Below are positions 17,488 to 25,299 of a DNA stretch of 64,000 bases, in pieces (positions within the stretch are counted from its first letter, which is position 1; each line of letters starts with the position of its first letter). The notes under the pieces were generated by a model that was given only the letters and a program-made list of their open reading frames with translations, had not been told where the DNA came from and did not search any database. The stretch spans positions 3,131,605-3,195,604 of the forward strand of contig NZ_LT963430.1 in the NCBI RefSeq assembly GCF_900199405.1. The letters run 5' to 3'. The stretch comes from Beduinella massiliensis (GTDB lineage Bacteria > Bacillota > Clostridia > Christensenellales > Aristaeellaceae). A program made the translations under genes and the position numbers.

Positions 17488-17916
17488 TTATACCGTCATG
17501 GGCGGCTCGCCGCCGTCGCCGTTTCCGATGGCGTCCAGCGCGTCCTTCAGCTTTTCTGGCCACGGCACGCCTAGCAACGTCGTGTTCTCCAGAATCGAAA
17601 TGCCCTCGTTCGCCACGTAAAAGCACACCACCGCGCTATGCAGCACCGCCGTCCCCATCGCCTGGTCGAGCTGCCAGGCGATGAACACTACGAGCACCAT
17701 CACGCCCTTCTTGAGCAGTCCCTCAAAGCCCGCCTTGCTCGACAGCGCGCCGTTCTCGCTCTTGCCGGACACGCCCTTCAGGGCGCAGATCAGGCCGGTC
17801 AGGTAATCCACCGCCATGAAGACCGCCATCGTCTGCAAAAGCACCGGCAGACCTCCCCAGAAGCCGGCGACCGCGCCCACCGCCGCCGCGGCGCCCTTCA
17901 CGATTTTCTCCCACAT
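17488..17916 (-). CDS. Phage holin, Cpl-1/phi-type toxin-secretion holin family
   Basis: 142 residues with about three hydrophobic segments (residues ~8-40 with VDYLTGLICALKG, ~68-88, ~90-108). The pattern FMAVDYLTGLICALKGVSGKSENGALSSKAGFEGLLKKG is characteristic of the class of holins with a conserved Asp-Tyr-Leu-Thr-Gly motif found in phages of Bacillota. It forms membrane holes that let the endolysin reach the wall. It is the last gene of the late operon, 12 nt after the endolysin. Confidence 0.92.
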   Translation of the reverse strand: MWEKIVKGAAAAVGAVAGFWGGLPVLLQTMAVFMAVDYLTGLICALKGVSGKSENGALSSKAGFEGLLKKGVMVLVVFIAWQLDQAMGTAVLHSAVVCFYVANEGISILENTTLLGVPWPEKLKDALDAIGNGDGGEPPMTV

Positions 17917-17928
17917 TTGCCTTCCTCC

Positions 17929-18660
17929 TCAGTCGTTTAAGTATCCGCAGAGCGCTTCGATCAGCGCGCGCGGCACCCGTACCCTATTGTCGTCATCCGC
18001 GCTATCCGTGTTCTCGGGCGCCTGCGGCGCTTCCGCCGCTCCGTCCGCGTCCACCAGATACGCCGTACTCACCCACCCCGTAAATCCCCCGTAGCTCACC
18101 TGCGTCCAGTCGCCCTGCGTCTGCAGCGCGGCCAGGCACGTCCCGTCCGGGATCATCTGCATGTACGTCCCGCCCGGCGTCTTGCGCTGGCGAAGACCGC
18201 CCTGTGCGCGGACGATGTATTCCGCCGTCATGCTGTCGCCTCCCTCTCTGTCGGCGCTGTCGTAATCGATCAGCCGGTGCCGCGCCGCGTGCGTCCAGCC
18301 GTTTTGTATCGTCGAGGCGCACACGCATCCCTTCGTCGCGCTGGCATGCACGACCTCGCAGCCCGGCGCGCCGCAGTAGACGCCCATGTGCTCGCTGACC
18401 TCGCCGCTGCGGATGAACAGCAGGTCGCCGGGCCGCAGATCGGCCTGCGCGAGCGGGCGCTTGTCCACGCAATCGTCGCGCCACATGCTCGTCGCGCCCG
18501 CCGTGCGGTAGTCGGGGCGGCCCAGCTGCCGCAGGAGGTACACCACGAGCCCCCGGCAGTCCATGCCCTGAGGCGTCGTCCCGCCCATCGCGTAGGGGAT
18601 GGGCGGCGTGCGCTGCGCGAGGGCGACGGCCTGAAATACGAAATCCGATGCTTTTATCAT
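17929..18660 (-). CDS. Endolysin: NlpC/P60 peptidase with SH3 domain
   Basis: 243 residues starting MIKASDFVFQAVALAQ. The N-terminal NlpC/P60 domain has the catalytic Cys in GMDCRGLVVYLL (about residue 34) and the His in SEHMGVYCG (about 90). A bacterial SH3 domain follows (VRAQGGLRQRKTPGGTYMQMIPDGT..GWVSTAYLV, about 140-195). It cleaves peptide cross-links of the host wall at lysis. ATG 18660 is used because GAAGGTG lies 6 nt upstream; the ATG at 18681 lacks this. Paired with the holin. Confidence 0.9.
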   Translation of the reverse strand: MIKASDFVFQAVALAQRTPPIPYAMGGTTPQGMDCRGLVVYLLRQLGRPDYRTAGATSMWRDDCVDKRPLAQADLRPGDLLFIRSGEVSEHMGVYCGAPGCEVVHASATKGCVCASTIQNGWTHAARHRLIDYDSADREGGDSMTAEYIVRAQGGLRQRKTPGGTYMQMIPDGTCLAALQTQGDWTQVSYGGFTGWVSTAYLVDADGAAEAPQAPENTDSADDDNRVRVPRALIEALCGYLND

Positions 18661-18717
18661 TCCGACACCTTCTCGTTTCAAAAAGGGGGCGGGCGAAGAG
18701 CCCGCCCCGTCGTCTTG

Positions 18718-18858
18718 TCAGCCCACCGTCTCGACCGCCAGATCGCCCAGGCCACTTTCGTCGAGCAGCGTCTTTACCTGCGGCCGCAGCGTCGCCGGAA
18801 CGTCCGCGAAAAGCGTTTTACCGAGGATGACCCTCTGCGCAAAAAACATCGCCATCAT
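18718..18858 (-). CDS. Small CD1375/XkdX-like phage protein
   Basis: 46 residues, MMAMFFAQRVILGKTLFADVPATLRPQVKTLL, the pattern of short proteins that sit between tail-fibre and lysis genes in phages of Clostridia (CD1375 family). AAGGAGG is placed 8 nt before the first ATG. The role is unknown; position suggests a tail or host-recognition accessory. Confidence 0.75.
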   Translation of the reverse strand: MMAMFFAQRVILGKTLFADVPATLRPQVKTLLDESGLGDLAVETVG

Positions 18859-18929
18859 CAAAATTCCTCCTTCTGTGTAGTTTAATATGGAAAACAAGAT
18901 GCGTTCGCGAACCGCCCTTGCTATCCGTC

Positions 18930-19427
18930 TCATGGGTAAACCACTGTCGCCATCTCCGCAAGGCAGTCCTCGACGAACTCGCCGCGGTCGCTTACCGCCT
19001 GAATCTGCGCCTGCGAAAGAGCTACGTCCTTCAGCAGCGTTTGGGCGGTCTTTTCTCGCTGCGGCGGCTCCGGCCAGACGATGGCGTCCGGGTAGCCCTG
19101 CTGCTCCGGGATGTCCCGCAGCGCCTGACGGTAGGCAAGCCACCCGGCGCGCTCCGTCTCACCGCAGGGATAGTCGGGCATCACCGCGAAGTCGCTGGCC
19201 TTGAGCCTATTGTTGCGGATCGTCAGGGCATTCAGCACATCCAGGCGGACGCCGTCCCGGTAAAAGAGCCCGGTCTGTTCGTCGTACGTGTCACCGATGT
19301 TTACGCCGATGTAACCTTCTACATCGACCAATTTGCATTGTTCGAGTTGTTCATACTCCATGCGGCTCATGCCATTGATTTCAATGACGTTTTGCACAAT
19401 ACCATCTTTAACCACAAATGTTTGCAT
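18930..19427 (-). CDS. Putative tail fibre assembly/XkdW-like protein
   Basis: 165 residues. The N-terminal half is a small beta-rich domain (FVVKDGIVQNVIEI, IGVNIGDTYDEQTGLFYRDG) and the C-terminal half has AYRQALRDIPEQQGYPDAIVWPEPP, a stretch shared by tail-fibre assembly chaperones and XkdW-like proteins. Located directly after the fibre genes and before the small CD1375-like gene. Most likely helps fold or attach the fibre; the family assignment rests on the short C-terminal motif. Confidence 0.65.
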   Translation of the reverse strand: MQTFVVKDGIVQNVIEINGMSRMEYEQLEQCKLVDVEGYIGVNIGDTYDEQTGLFYRDGVRLDVLNALTIRNNRLKASDFAVMPDYPCGETERAGWLAYRQALRDIPEQQGYPDAIVWPEPPQREKTAQTLLKDVALSQAQIQAVSDRGEFVEDCLAEMATVVYP

Positions 19428-19442
19428 TCTGCTTCATCCTCT

Positions 19443-20885
19443 TTATGATAGATAACGCCACGTACGAAATGCTACCATGCCGGAACCGCCTGCGACCGAC
19501 ACAGAATCACCGCTGTCTGGTTCGCTTGCGCCGCCGCCTCCTTGCCCATATCCGATACCGTAGAGTGCATTTCCAGCCGCGTCTTTTCCAACACGGCCTC
19601 CCCATCCTCCACCAGATGGAGTATTGCCATATCTTCCGGCTCCTCCATCTCCACCGGTAGCATTTAGGTAACGCTGTGTGCCCGGGTCTGAAAAGCAATA
19701 ATACTCGTGAGTGTTTGCTCCAACCCCTGCCTGTTGGTTAGAGCCACCCCAAGTATTAGTTGTCCCTCGTACCCCGTTTGTTCCTTTATAACCTCCCCCT
19801 GTTCCACCAGACACACCATATGTACCGGTAGCTGCTGCTCCTCCAACGGTATTTAGACCATTACCTCCTGCGCTGGACGTCTCCGCATTTCCACCCCAGG
19901 TTGCTCTTCCACCACCGCCACCACCGGCTCCTCCGTGTCCTCCTCGATAATCATAATAGCCACCTTCACCGCCGCCTACATAATAGCCTTCAATTCCTGA
20001 TGTACCGCCAGCCAGGCCGTTGGACGTGTTAGTAACCGACGCGCCACCTGCTCCAACACTAACCCAAACACTTTGCGATTTGGATAATGAAATAGCAGCC
20101 CACGTTCCAATATAACCAGATCCTCCTCCGCATCCTCCACGACTCTCTCTAGCTCCACTTCCGCTGCCTCCTGCGCTGATAACGGTAAGATCCACCCGCT
20201 CCGCCCAACTCGGTACGGTATATGTCCCGCTCGAAGTGAAGTAGCTGTCAACGTATTCCGCCCCATGCGCAGTCAGCGTAACCCCCGCGGACGCGCCGGA
20301 ATTCCAGCCGCTCACGCTGCCGATGGAGTAGACCGTGTACGTGTACTTGCCGCCCGCCGTGCCCGACGCCGTGACGGCACAGCTCGTACCCGTCGTCTCC
20401 GTCAGGTACGCGCCGCCCCGATAAACGTGGTACTTCGCGACCGGGTTGTTCGTGCCGCCCGCAGCGCCCGACCACGAGAGCGTCACGCTCTTGCCGATGC
20501 GCACGTCCGTCGCGGACAGCCACACCGACGTCGGTGCCGTCGGCGCGGTGACGATACTCGTCAGCGTCGCTGACGCCGTGCTCACCGGCGAGTCGAATCC
20601 CGGAATCCTGCCCAGCGCCTTGACGGTGTACTTGTAGCTGCCGTTGCTCGTGGGCGACGTGACCGTGCAGCTCGTGCCGTCAAAGACCGTCGTGAGCAGT
20701 ACGCCGTCCCGGTACACCTCGTAGCCGCGGATCGGGTTGCCTGCCCCGCCCGCAGCGCCCGACCACGAGAGCGTCACGCCCGCGCCAAAGCCCACGTTGT
20801 TCGCACTGAGCGATACCGCCGTCACCGCCTTGCACGCCGTCACCAGCGCCCCGCCGTTCACCACCCGGCAAAAGGTCGCGCTCAT
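19443..20885 (-). CDS. Fibronectin-III and glycine-rich tail tip protein
   Basis: 480 residues. Two fibronectin type III-like domains (residues ~20-110 and ~115-210, each with VTLSWSGAAGG and YEVYRDG/YHVYRGG), then a glycine-rich domain of ~260 residues (runs such as GGAGGGGGG and SGGGWGG) ending VAFRTWRYLS. Gly-rich polyglycine-sandwich domains form receptor-binding tips in other phages, so this is the likely host-recognition protein. The 3' half of the gene is visibly less GC-rich than the FN3 part, which suggests recent exchange of the tip. It overlaps the upstream fibre gene by 4 nt. Confidence 0.8.
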   Translation of the reverse strand: MSATFCRVVNGGALVTACKAVTAVSLSANNVGFGAGVTLSWSGAAGGAGNPIRGYEVYRDGVLLTTVFDGTSCTVTSPTSNGSYKYTVKALGRIPGFDSPVSTASATLTSIVTAPTAPTSVWLSATDVRIGKSVTLSWSGAAGGTNNPVAKYHVYRGGAYLTETTGTSCAVTASGTAGGKYTYTVYSIGSVSGWNSGASAGVTLTAHGAEYVDSYFTSSGTYTVPSWAERVDLTVISAGGSGSGARESRGGCGGGSGYIGTWAAISLSKSQSVWVSVGAGGASVTNTSNGLAGGTSGIEGYYVGGGEGGYYDYRGGHGGAGGGGGGRATWGGNAETSSAGGNGLNTVGGAAATGTYGVSGGTGGGYKGTNGVRGTTNTWGGSNQQAGVGANTHEYYCFSDPGTQRYLNATGGDGGAGRYGNTPSGGGWGGRVGKDAAGNALYGIGYGQGGGGASEPDSGDSVSVAGGSGMVAFRTWRYLS

Positions 20886-23800
20886 GTCCTCACCTCGCTC
20901 AAAATCACCATAAGGTCAAAGGCAGGCGGCGCGGCCAGGCATACGAGCGTCAGCTTGTCGTTCGCGTCCACCCGCGCGCCCGCGAGCAAGACGCTTCCGA
21001 TCTGCGCGCCCTGTACGGCGACGTCCACCCGCTGCGTCGTGCTTCCCGCGATCGTTCCCGCGCAGTCCACGGTTTTCTCCTGCCAGCCCTGCGCGTTCGC
21101 CGCCCAGCCGCTTGCCGGGATGTTGATCGTCTTCCTGCCCTTTTCAAAGACCGTCCCCGGCAGGTCCGTCTTCAGCGCGTAGGCCGAAGCCGCGCCGAAG
21201 CCGTCCAGCTTCGCCTTGTCGCCCTTCGCCATCAGGCCGTCCGCGCTTCCCGTCGCCAGGCCGTACGTCGTATCGTTGTCCGCGCCCCACGCCGCTGTTC
21301 CGTCCGCGCTCCAGCGCAGGATCTGGCCGCTCGCGCCGCCTGCCGGGATGTGCTTGTTCCCCGCGTTCGTCGGGTGCGCGTAGTTGTTCGCGTTCGTCGC
21401 CACGCCGTCCAGCTTCGCCTTGTCGCCCTTCGCCATCAGGCCGTCCGCGCTCGCCGTCGCCGTGCTGTACGTCGTGTTCGGCGGCGTCTGCCAAGTCCCG
21501 TCCCCGCGCAGGTATTTGCCCTGTGTGCCGGCAGCCGGGGCCGGTGCGAGGCCGTGCGCGCCTGCTGCGTCCGCCGTCGCGCCCTTCATGTCGCTGTACG
21601 TCGTGTTATTATCGGCGCCCCACGCCGCCGTGCCGTCCGCGCTCCAGCGCAAAATCTGCCCGCTCGCGCCGCCAGCCGGGATGTGCTTACTGCCAGCCGC
21701 CGTCGGGTGCGCGTAGTTGTTGGCGTTTGCTGCCACGCCGTCCAGCTTTGCCTTGTCACCTTTCGCCATCAAGCCGTCTGCGCTTTGGGTTGCGACGCCG
21801 TACGTCGTGTTCGTCGTCGGCGGAGTATAGCCTAGCGCACCCGTCACGTCGGCCTTTGCAAGCCCCGACCACGCCGCGCTTCCCGCCGCCGCACCCGCGC
21901 GGAGGAACTTGCCGCTATTGCTGGTGCCCGTCGCGGGTACGTGCTGGTTGCCGTCGCCCGTCGGGTGCACGTAGTTGTTGGCGTTTGCCGCCACGCCGTC
22001 CAGTTTCGCCTTGTCGTCCTTCGCCATCAGGCCGTTCGCGCTCGCCGTTGCGACGCCGTACTTCGTATCCTGCGTCGGCGGGGTGTATCCCAGCGCGCCC
22101 GTCACGTCGGCCTTTGCGAGCTCCGACCATGCCGCGCTTCCCGCCGCCGCGCCCGCGCGGAGGAACTTGCCGCTGTTGCCAGTGCCCGTCGCGGGCATGT
22201 GCTGATTGCCGTCGCCCGTCGGGTGTGCGTAGTTGTTGGCGTTCTCCGCCACGCCGTCCAGCTTCGCCTTGTCGCCCTTCGCCATCAGGCCGTCCGCGCT
22301 CGCCGTCGCGACGCCGTACGTCGTGTTCGGCGGCGTCTGCCACGTGCCGTCCCCGCGCAGGTACCGGCCCTGTGCGCCTGCCGCAGGCGCGGGCACGAGC
22401 CCCGCCTCGCCCGCCGTATCCGCCGTCGCCCCGCGCATGCCGGGCAGGTTGTCCACGCTTCCCTTGGACGCGAGCAGCGTCCAATAGGCCGCGGCGGGCG
22501 GCGCGCTCTCCGCGCCCGACGTGTGGGACTGAAGGCATACGTAGCTGCTGTCCTCGTACAGCACGAAATGCTGCACGTCGTCGCTGCACAGGTACTGCAC
22601 ACCGGCCGTCCAGGCGCCCATCGCCGTAAGCCCGCGCCCCCGCGGCCCACGCTCGCCTCTGGGCAGGCCCAGCGTCAGCAGCTTGTGCCCGCCTTCGGCG
22701 GTCGCCACGCTCGCGCTCGCCGCCGCGCCGACGTCCAGCGTCCGGGCCGACGCCTCCGCGCGCGCCCAGCCGTCTGCGGCGTCCACGGCGGCCTGCGCGT
22801 CCAGCAGCGCCTTTTCGCTGTCCGCGGCGCGCTTCGCTTCCGCCTGCTCCCGTCCCGTCTCAGCGCTCTTTCGCGCGTCCTCTGCGGCTGCTCGCGCCGT
22901 TTCCGCATTCTCCCTGCCCGTCTCCGCGTTCTTCCGCGCGTCCTCTGCGGCTACACGCGACGCTTCCGCATTCGTCCTGCCCGTCTCCGCGCTCTTTCGC
23001 GCGTCCTCCGAGGTCAACCGGGCGGTTTCCGCCTCCGCCCGCTTCGTCTCCGTGTTCTTCCGCGCGTCCTCTGCGGCTGCTCGCGCCGTTTCCGCATTCG
23101 CCCTGCCCGTCTCCGCGCTCTTCCGCGCGTCCTCCGAAAGCAACCGGGCTGTTTCCGCCTCCGCTCGCTTCGTCTCCGCGCTCTTCCGCGCATCCTCGGA
23201 AGTCTCCCGGACAGCCTCCGCCTCCGCTCGTTTCGTCTCTGCGCTCTTCCGCGCGTCCTCCGAAAGCAACCGGGCTGTTTCCGCCTCCGCTCGCTTCGTC
23301 TCCGCGCTCTTCCGCGCGTCCTCCGAAAGCAACCGGGCTGTTTCCGCCTCCGCTCGCTTCGTCTCCGCGCTCTTCCGCGCATCCTCGGAAGTCTCCCGGA
23401 CAGCCTCCGCCTCCGCTCGTTTCGTCTCCGCGCCCTTTCGCGCGCCCTCTGCGGCTGCTCGCGACGCTTCCGCCTGCTCCCGCTCTGTCTCCGCGCTCTT
23501 TCGTGCGTCCTCCGCCGTCTTGCGCGCATTCTCCGAAGACGCGCGGGCGGTCTCCGCGCCCTCCCGCTCCGTCTCAGCGGCCCTTCGCGCGTCCTCCGAA
23601 GACGCGCGGGCGGCTTCTGCGCTCTCCCGTCCCGTCTCAGCGCGCTCTCGCGCGCCCTCCGAAGACGCGCGGGCGGTTTCCGCGCTCTCCCGTCCCGTCT
23701 CAGCGCGCTCTCGCGCGCCCTCCGAAGACGCGCGGGCGGTTTCCGCGCTCTCTCGCTCCATCTCCGCGCCCGCGCGCACCTGCTCCGCCACCTTGCGCAG

Positions 23801-24121
23801 CGCCTCTGCGCCGTTACGCTCCGCTTCCGCCGACGCACGAACCTCTTCCGCGCCGTCGCGCTCCGCTTCCGCCGACGCCCGCTGCGCCTCCGCTCCCTCG
23901 CGGCCCCTCTCCGCAACGGCGCGCGCGGATTCCGCGGCCGCGCGTCTCTGTTCCGCCTCGACGCGCACCGCCTCCGCTTCCCGCGTCAGCGCCTCGGCAT
24001 CTCCGGCAGCCCGCGCGGCCTGCTCCGCCGCCAGCGCCGCTTTCCTCGCGGCCTCCGTCTCCTCCGCCTCCAGCCGCACGATCATCTCGCCGCTGTTCAG
24101 CTCCACGCACATCTCAGACAT
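20882..24121 (-). CDS. Long tail fibre with coiled-coil stalk and repeat modules
   Basis: 1079 residues starting MSEMCVELNSGEM. Residues ~20-470 are an Ala/Glu/Arg-rich coiled coil built from 21-residue units of the type SAETKRAEAETARLLSEDARK. Then comes a module with GERGPRGRGLTAMGAW, and five copies of a repeat with ASADGLMAKGDKAKLDGVA and NNYAHPTGDGNQH, as in many phage fibres. The C-terminal ~85 residues match those of the 24508-25299 protein. ATG 24121 has GGAGGTGG upstream. It probably forms a trimeric fibre whose stalk length can change by repeat recombination. Confidence 0.82.
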   Translation of the reverse strand: MSEMCVELNSGEMIVRLEAEETEAARKAALAAEQAARAAGDAEALTREAEAVRVEAEQRRAAAESARAVAERGREGAEAQRASAEAERDGAEEVRASAEAERNGAEALRKVAEQVRAGAEMERESAETARASSEGARERAETGRESAETARASSEGARERAETGRESAEAARASSEDARRAAETEREGAETARASSENARKTAEDARKSAETEREQAEASRAAAEGARKGAETKRAEAEAVRETSEDARKSAETKRAEAETARLLSEDARKSAETKRAEAETARLLSEDARKSAETKRAEAEAVRETSEDARKSAETKRAEAETARLLSEDARKSAETGRANAETARAAAEDARKNTETKRAEAETARLTSEDARKSAETGRTNAEASRVAAEDARKNAETGRENAETARAAAEDARKSAETGREQAEAKRAADSEKALLDAQAAVDAADGWARAEASARTLDVGAAASASVATAEGGHKLLTLGLPRGERGPRGRGLTAMGAWTAGVQYLCSDDVQHFVLYEDSSYVCLQSHTSGAESAPPAAAYWTLLASKGSVDNLPGMRGATADTAGEAGLVPAPAAGAQGRYLRGDGTWQTPPNTTYGVATASADGLMAKGDKAKLDGVAENANNYAHPTGDGNQHMPATGTGNSGKFLRAGAAAGSAAWSELAKADVTGALGYTPPTQDTKYGVATASANGLMAKDDKAKLDGVAANANNYVHPTGDGNQHVPATGTSNSGKFLRAGAAAGSAAWSGLAKADVTGALGYTPPTTNTTYGVATQSADGLMAKGDKAKLDGVAANANNYAHPTAAGSKHIPAGGASGQILRWSADGTAAWGADNNTTYSDMKGATADAAGAHGLAPAPAAGTQGKYLRGDGTWQTPPNTTYSTATASADGLMAKGDKAKLDGVATNANNYAHPTNAGNKHIPAGGASGQILRWSADGTAAWGADNDTTYGLATGSADGLMAKGDKAKLDGFGAASAYALKTDLPGTVFEKGRKTINIPASGWAANAQGWQEKTVDCAGTIAGSTTQRVDVAVQGAQIGSVLLAGARVDANDKLTLVCLAAPPAFDLMVILSEVRT
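21190..22330 (-). repeat. Fibre repeats with the DGLMAKGDKAKLDGV motif
   Basis: Five DNA-similar copies, near 22240-22310, 22000-22060, 21740-21800, 21395-21450 and 21195-21250, each encoding DGLMAKxDKAKLDG followed in most by ANNYAHPT or ANNYVHPT. The interval between copies is 200-345 bp. Confidence 0.8.
22840..23790 (-). repeat. 63-bp tandem repeats encoding the coiled-coil stalk
   Basis: About fifteen units with a 63-bp period (21 residues, three heptads). Units at about 23110-23180, 23250-23320 and 23310-23380 are nearly identical in DNA, and two at 23640-23700 and 23700-23760 are as well. Pattern and open frame show coding repeats, not CRISPR. Confidence 0.85.
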
Positions 24122-24467
24122 CACCCACCACCTCCAGCACCTCAAAGCCCGACGGCGCAAAGGGCGTGACGACCCGCTCCCCGTCCGTCACGCGCCCGTC
24201 CGTCACCGTCGCGCCCAGCACGTAGCGAAGATCCCACAGATACCCGCCCGGCTCCAATTCCTCCGTGTCCGCATTCACAAAATGAAATCGCGCCGTGCCC
24301 TCCGCGTCCGGCGTCTCCACCTTCTCGATGACCGCCGCGCCGTCCTCTCCGCGCACCGTGAGCAGCACCCGATCCGCCTCGCCCAGCGTCACGCCGCGCG
24401 CGCTGGCTACCAGCGTCCCCGTATCTCCGCGCGACACCCGTATCCGTTTCCCTCTGATCTCAAACAT
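24114..24467 (-). CDS. Putative baseplate/fibre-attachment protein
   Basis: 117 residues: IRGKRIRVSRGDTGTLVASARG, VLLTVRGEDGAAVIEK and FHFVNADTEELEPGGYLWDLRY. This layout (small beta domain with the LxxGxYxYD-like strand) recurs in upper-baseplate proteins of phages of Bacillota. It overlaps the fibre gene by 8 nt and follows the BppU-like gene. It may join the fibre to the short tail. No catalytic motif. Confidence 0.55.
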   Translation of the reverse strand: MFEIRGKRIRVSRGDTGTLVASARGVTLGEADRVLLTVRGEDGAAVIEKVETPDAEGTARFHFVNADTEELEPGGYLWDLRYVLGATVTDGRVTDGERVVTPFAPSGFEVLEVVGDV

Positions 24468-24507
24468 TTCTTCTCCCGCCTTACGACAAGTATCTGCCTA
24501 CACGACG

Positions 24508-25299
24508 TCATGGAATTACCTCTCCTACGATCACCATAAGCTCAAACGCTGCGGGGGGAACGGCCAGACATACCAGCGTCAGCGTATTGTCCGTGTCTAC
24601 TCGCGCGCCCGCCAGCAGTACCCTACCGATCTGCTCCCCCTGTACAGCCACATCCACGCGTTGGGTCGTGCTCTCCTTTTTCGTTCCCGCTATGTTGACC
24701 GAGAGCTCCTGCATACCCTGCGCGTTCTTCGTCCAGCCGCTCGTCGGCACGGACACGGTCTTCCGCGAAACCTCCGTGACCATGCTGCCAGGCGTTCGAC
24801 GTTCGACTTCCTGGATGCGTGCTTCCCACTTTTCTCCTTCTGTCGTCAGACTTGCCGCAGCAGCGTTGGCGCGCCCCGCCGCCGCGTCCGCTCCCGCGAC
24901 GGCGCCGTTCACCTCGACCACGAGCTGCGCCCACGCGTCCGCCTGCGCCTGCGTCACCTCCGTGGAGGGCGCGGGCCGCTCGATAGGCGAGAACGTCACC
25001 CGGTAAAGCGTGCGCTTCTTGAGCTCGGTCTCGATCACGTACACGTAGGCGTTCACCGTCCGCGCCCGCTGCAGGTAGACGTCCGGCACGTCCGCACGCC
25101 ACACGCCCCCGCGCTTGTCGAACTGAGCGATGCGCGCCTCCGCCTTGGCGTCGCCCTCGTAGCCGAAGTGCACCTCGACTGCCACGCCCCCCAGCTCGCC
25201 CGGCAGTCCGCTGAGCTCCAGCCCCTCGCCCGTGTCGTACTGAAACACGTCCGAGGCGATCGCCTCGCGCGACTGCCCGTCAAACGCCGCGTAGATCAC
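24508..25299 (-). CDS. BppU-like baseplate protein with fibre-type C-terminal module
   Basis: 263 residues. The N-terminal half (GLELSGLPGELGGVAVEVHFGY..VWRADVPDVYLQRARTVNAYVYV) resembles upper-baseplate proteins; the middle is a short coiled coil (ADAWAQLVVEVNGAVAGADAAAGRA); the last ~85 residues (VSVPTSGW..QRVDVAVQGEQIGRVLLAGARVD) match the C terminus of the long fibre. The shared end suggests that both proteins dock on the same partner. It overlaps the giant upstream gene by 4 nt. Confidence 0.65.
   Translation of the reverse strand: MIYAAFDGQSREAIASDVFQYDTGEGLELSGLPGELGGVAVEVHFGYEGDAKAEARIAQFDKRGGVWRADVPDVYLQRARTVNAYVYVIETELKKRTLYRVTFSPIERPAPSTEVTQAQADAWAQLVVEVNGAVAGADAAAGRANAAAASLTTEGEKWEARIQEVERRTPGSMVTEVSRKTVSVPTSGWTKNAQGMQELSVNIAGTKKESTTQRVDVAVQGEQIGRVLLAGARVDTDNTLTLVCLAVPPAAFELMVIVGEVIP

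Noticed and set aside
22840-23790. CRISPR-like regular repeats
   Set aside because: Period is 63 bp without unique spacers and lies in one open frame encoding heptads; no cas genes.
21941-24169. 742-aa plus-strand frame opposite the fibre gene
   Set aside because: Repetitive Leu/Arg composition mirrors the coding repeats of the minus-strand fibre; no ribosome site.
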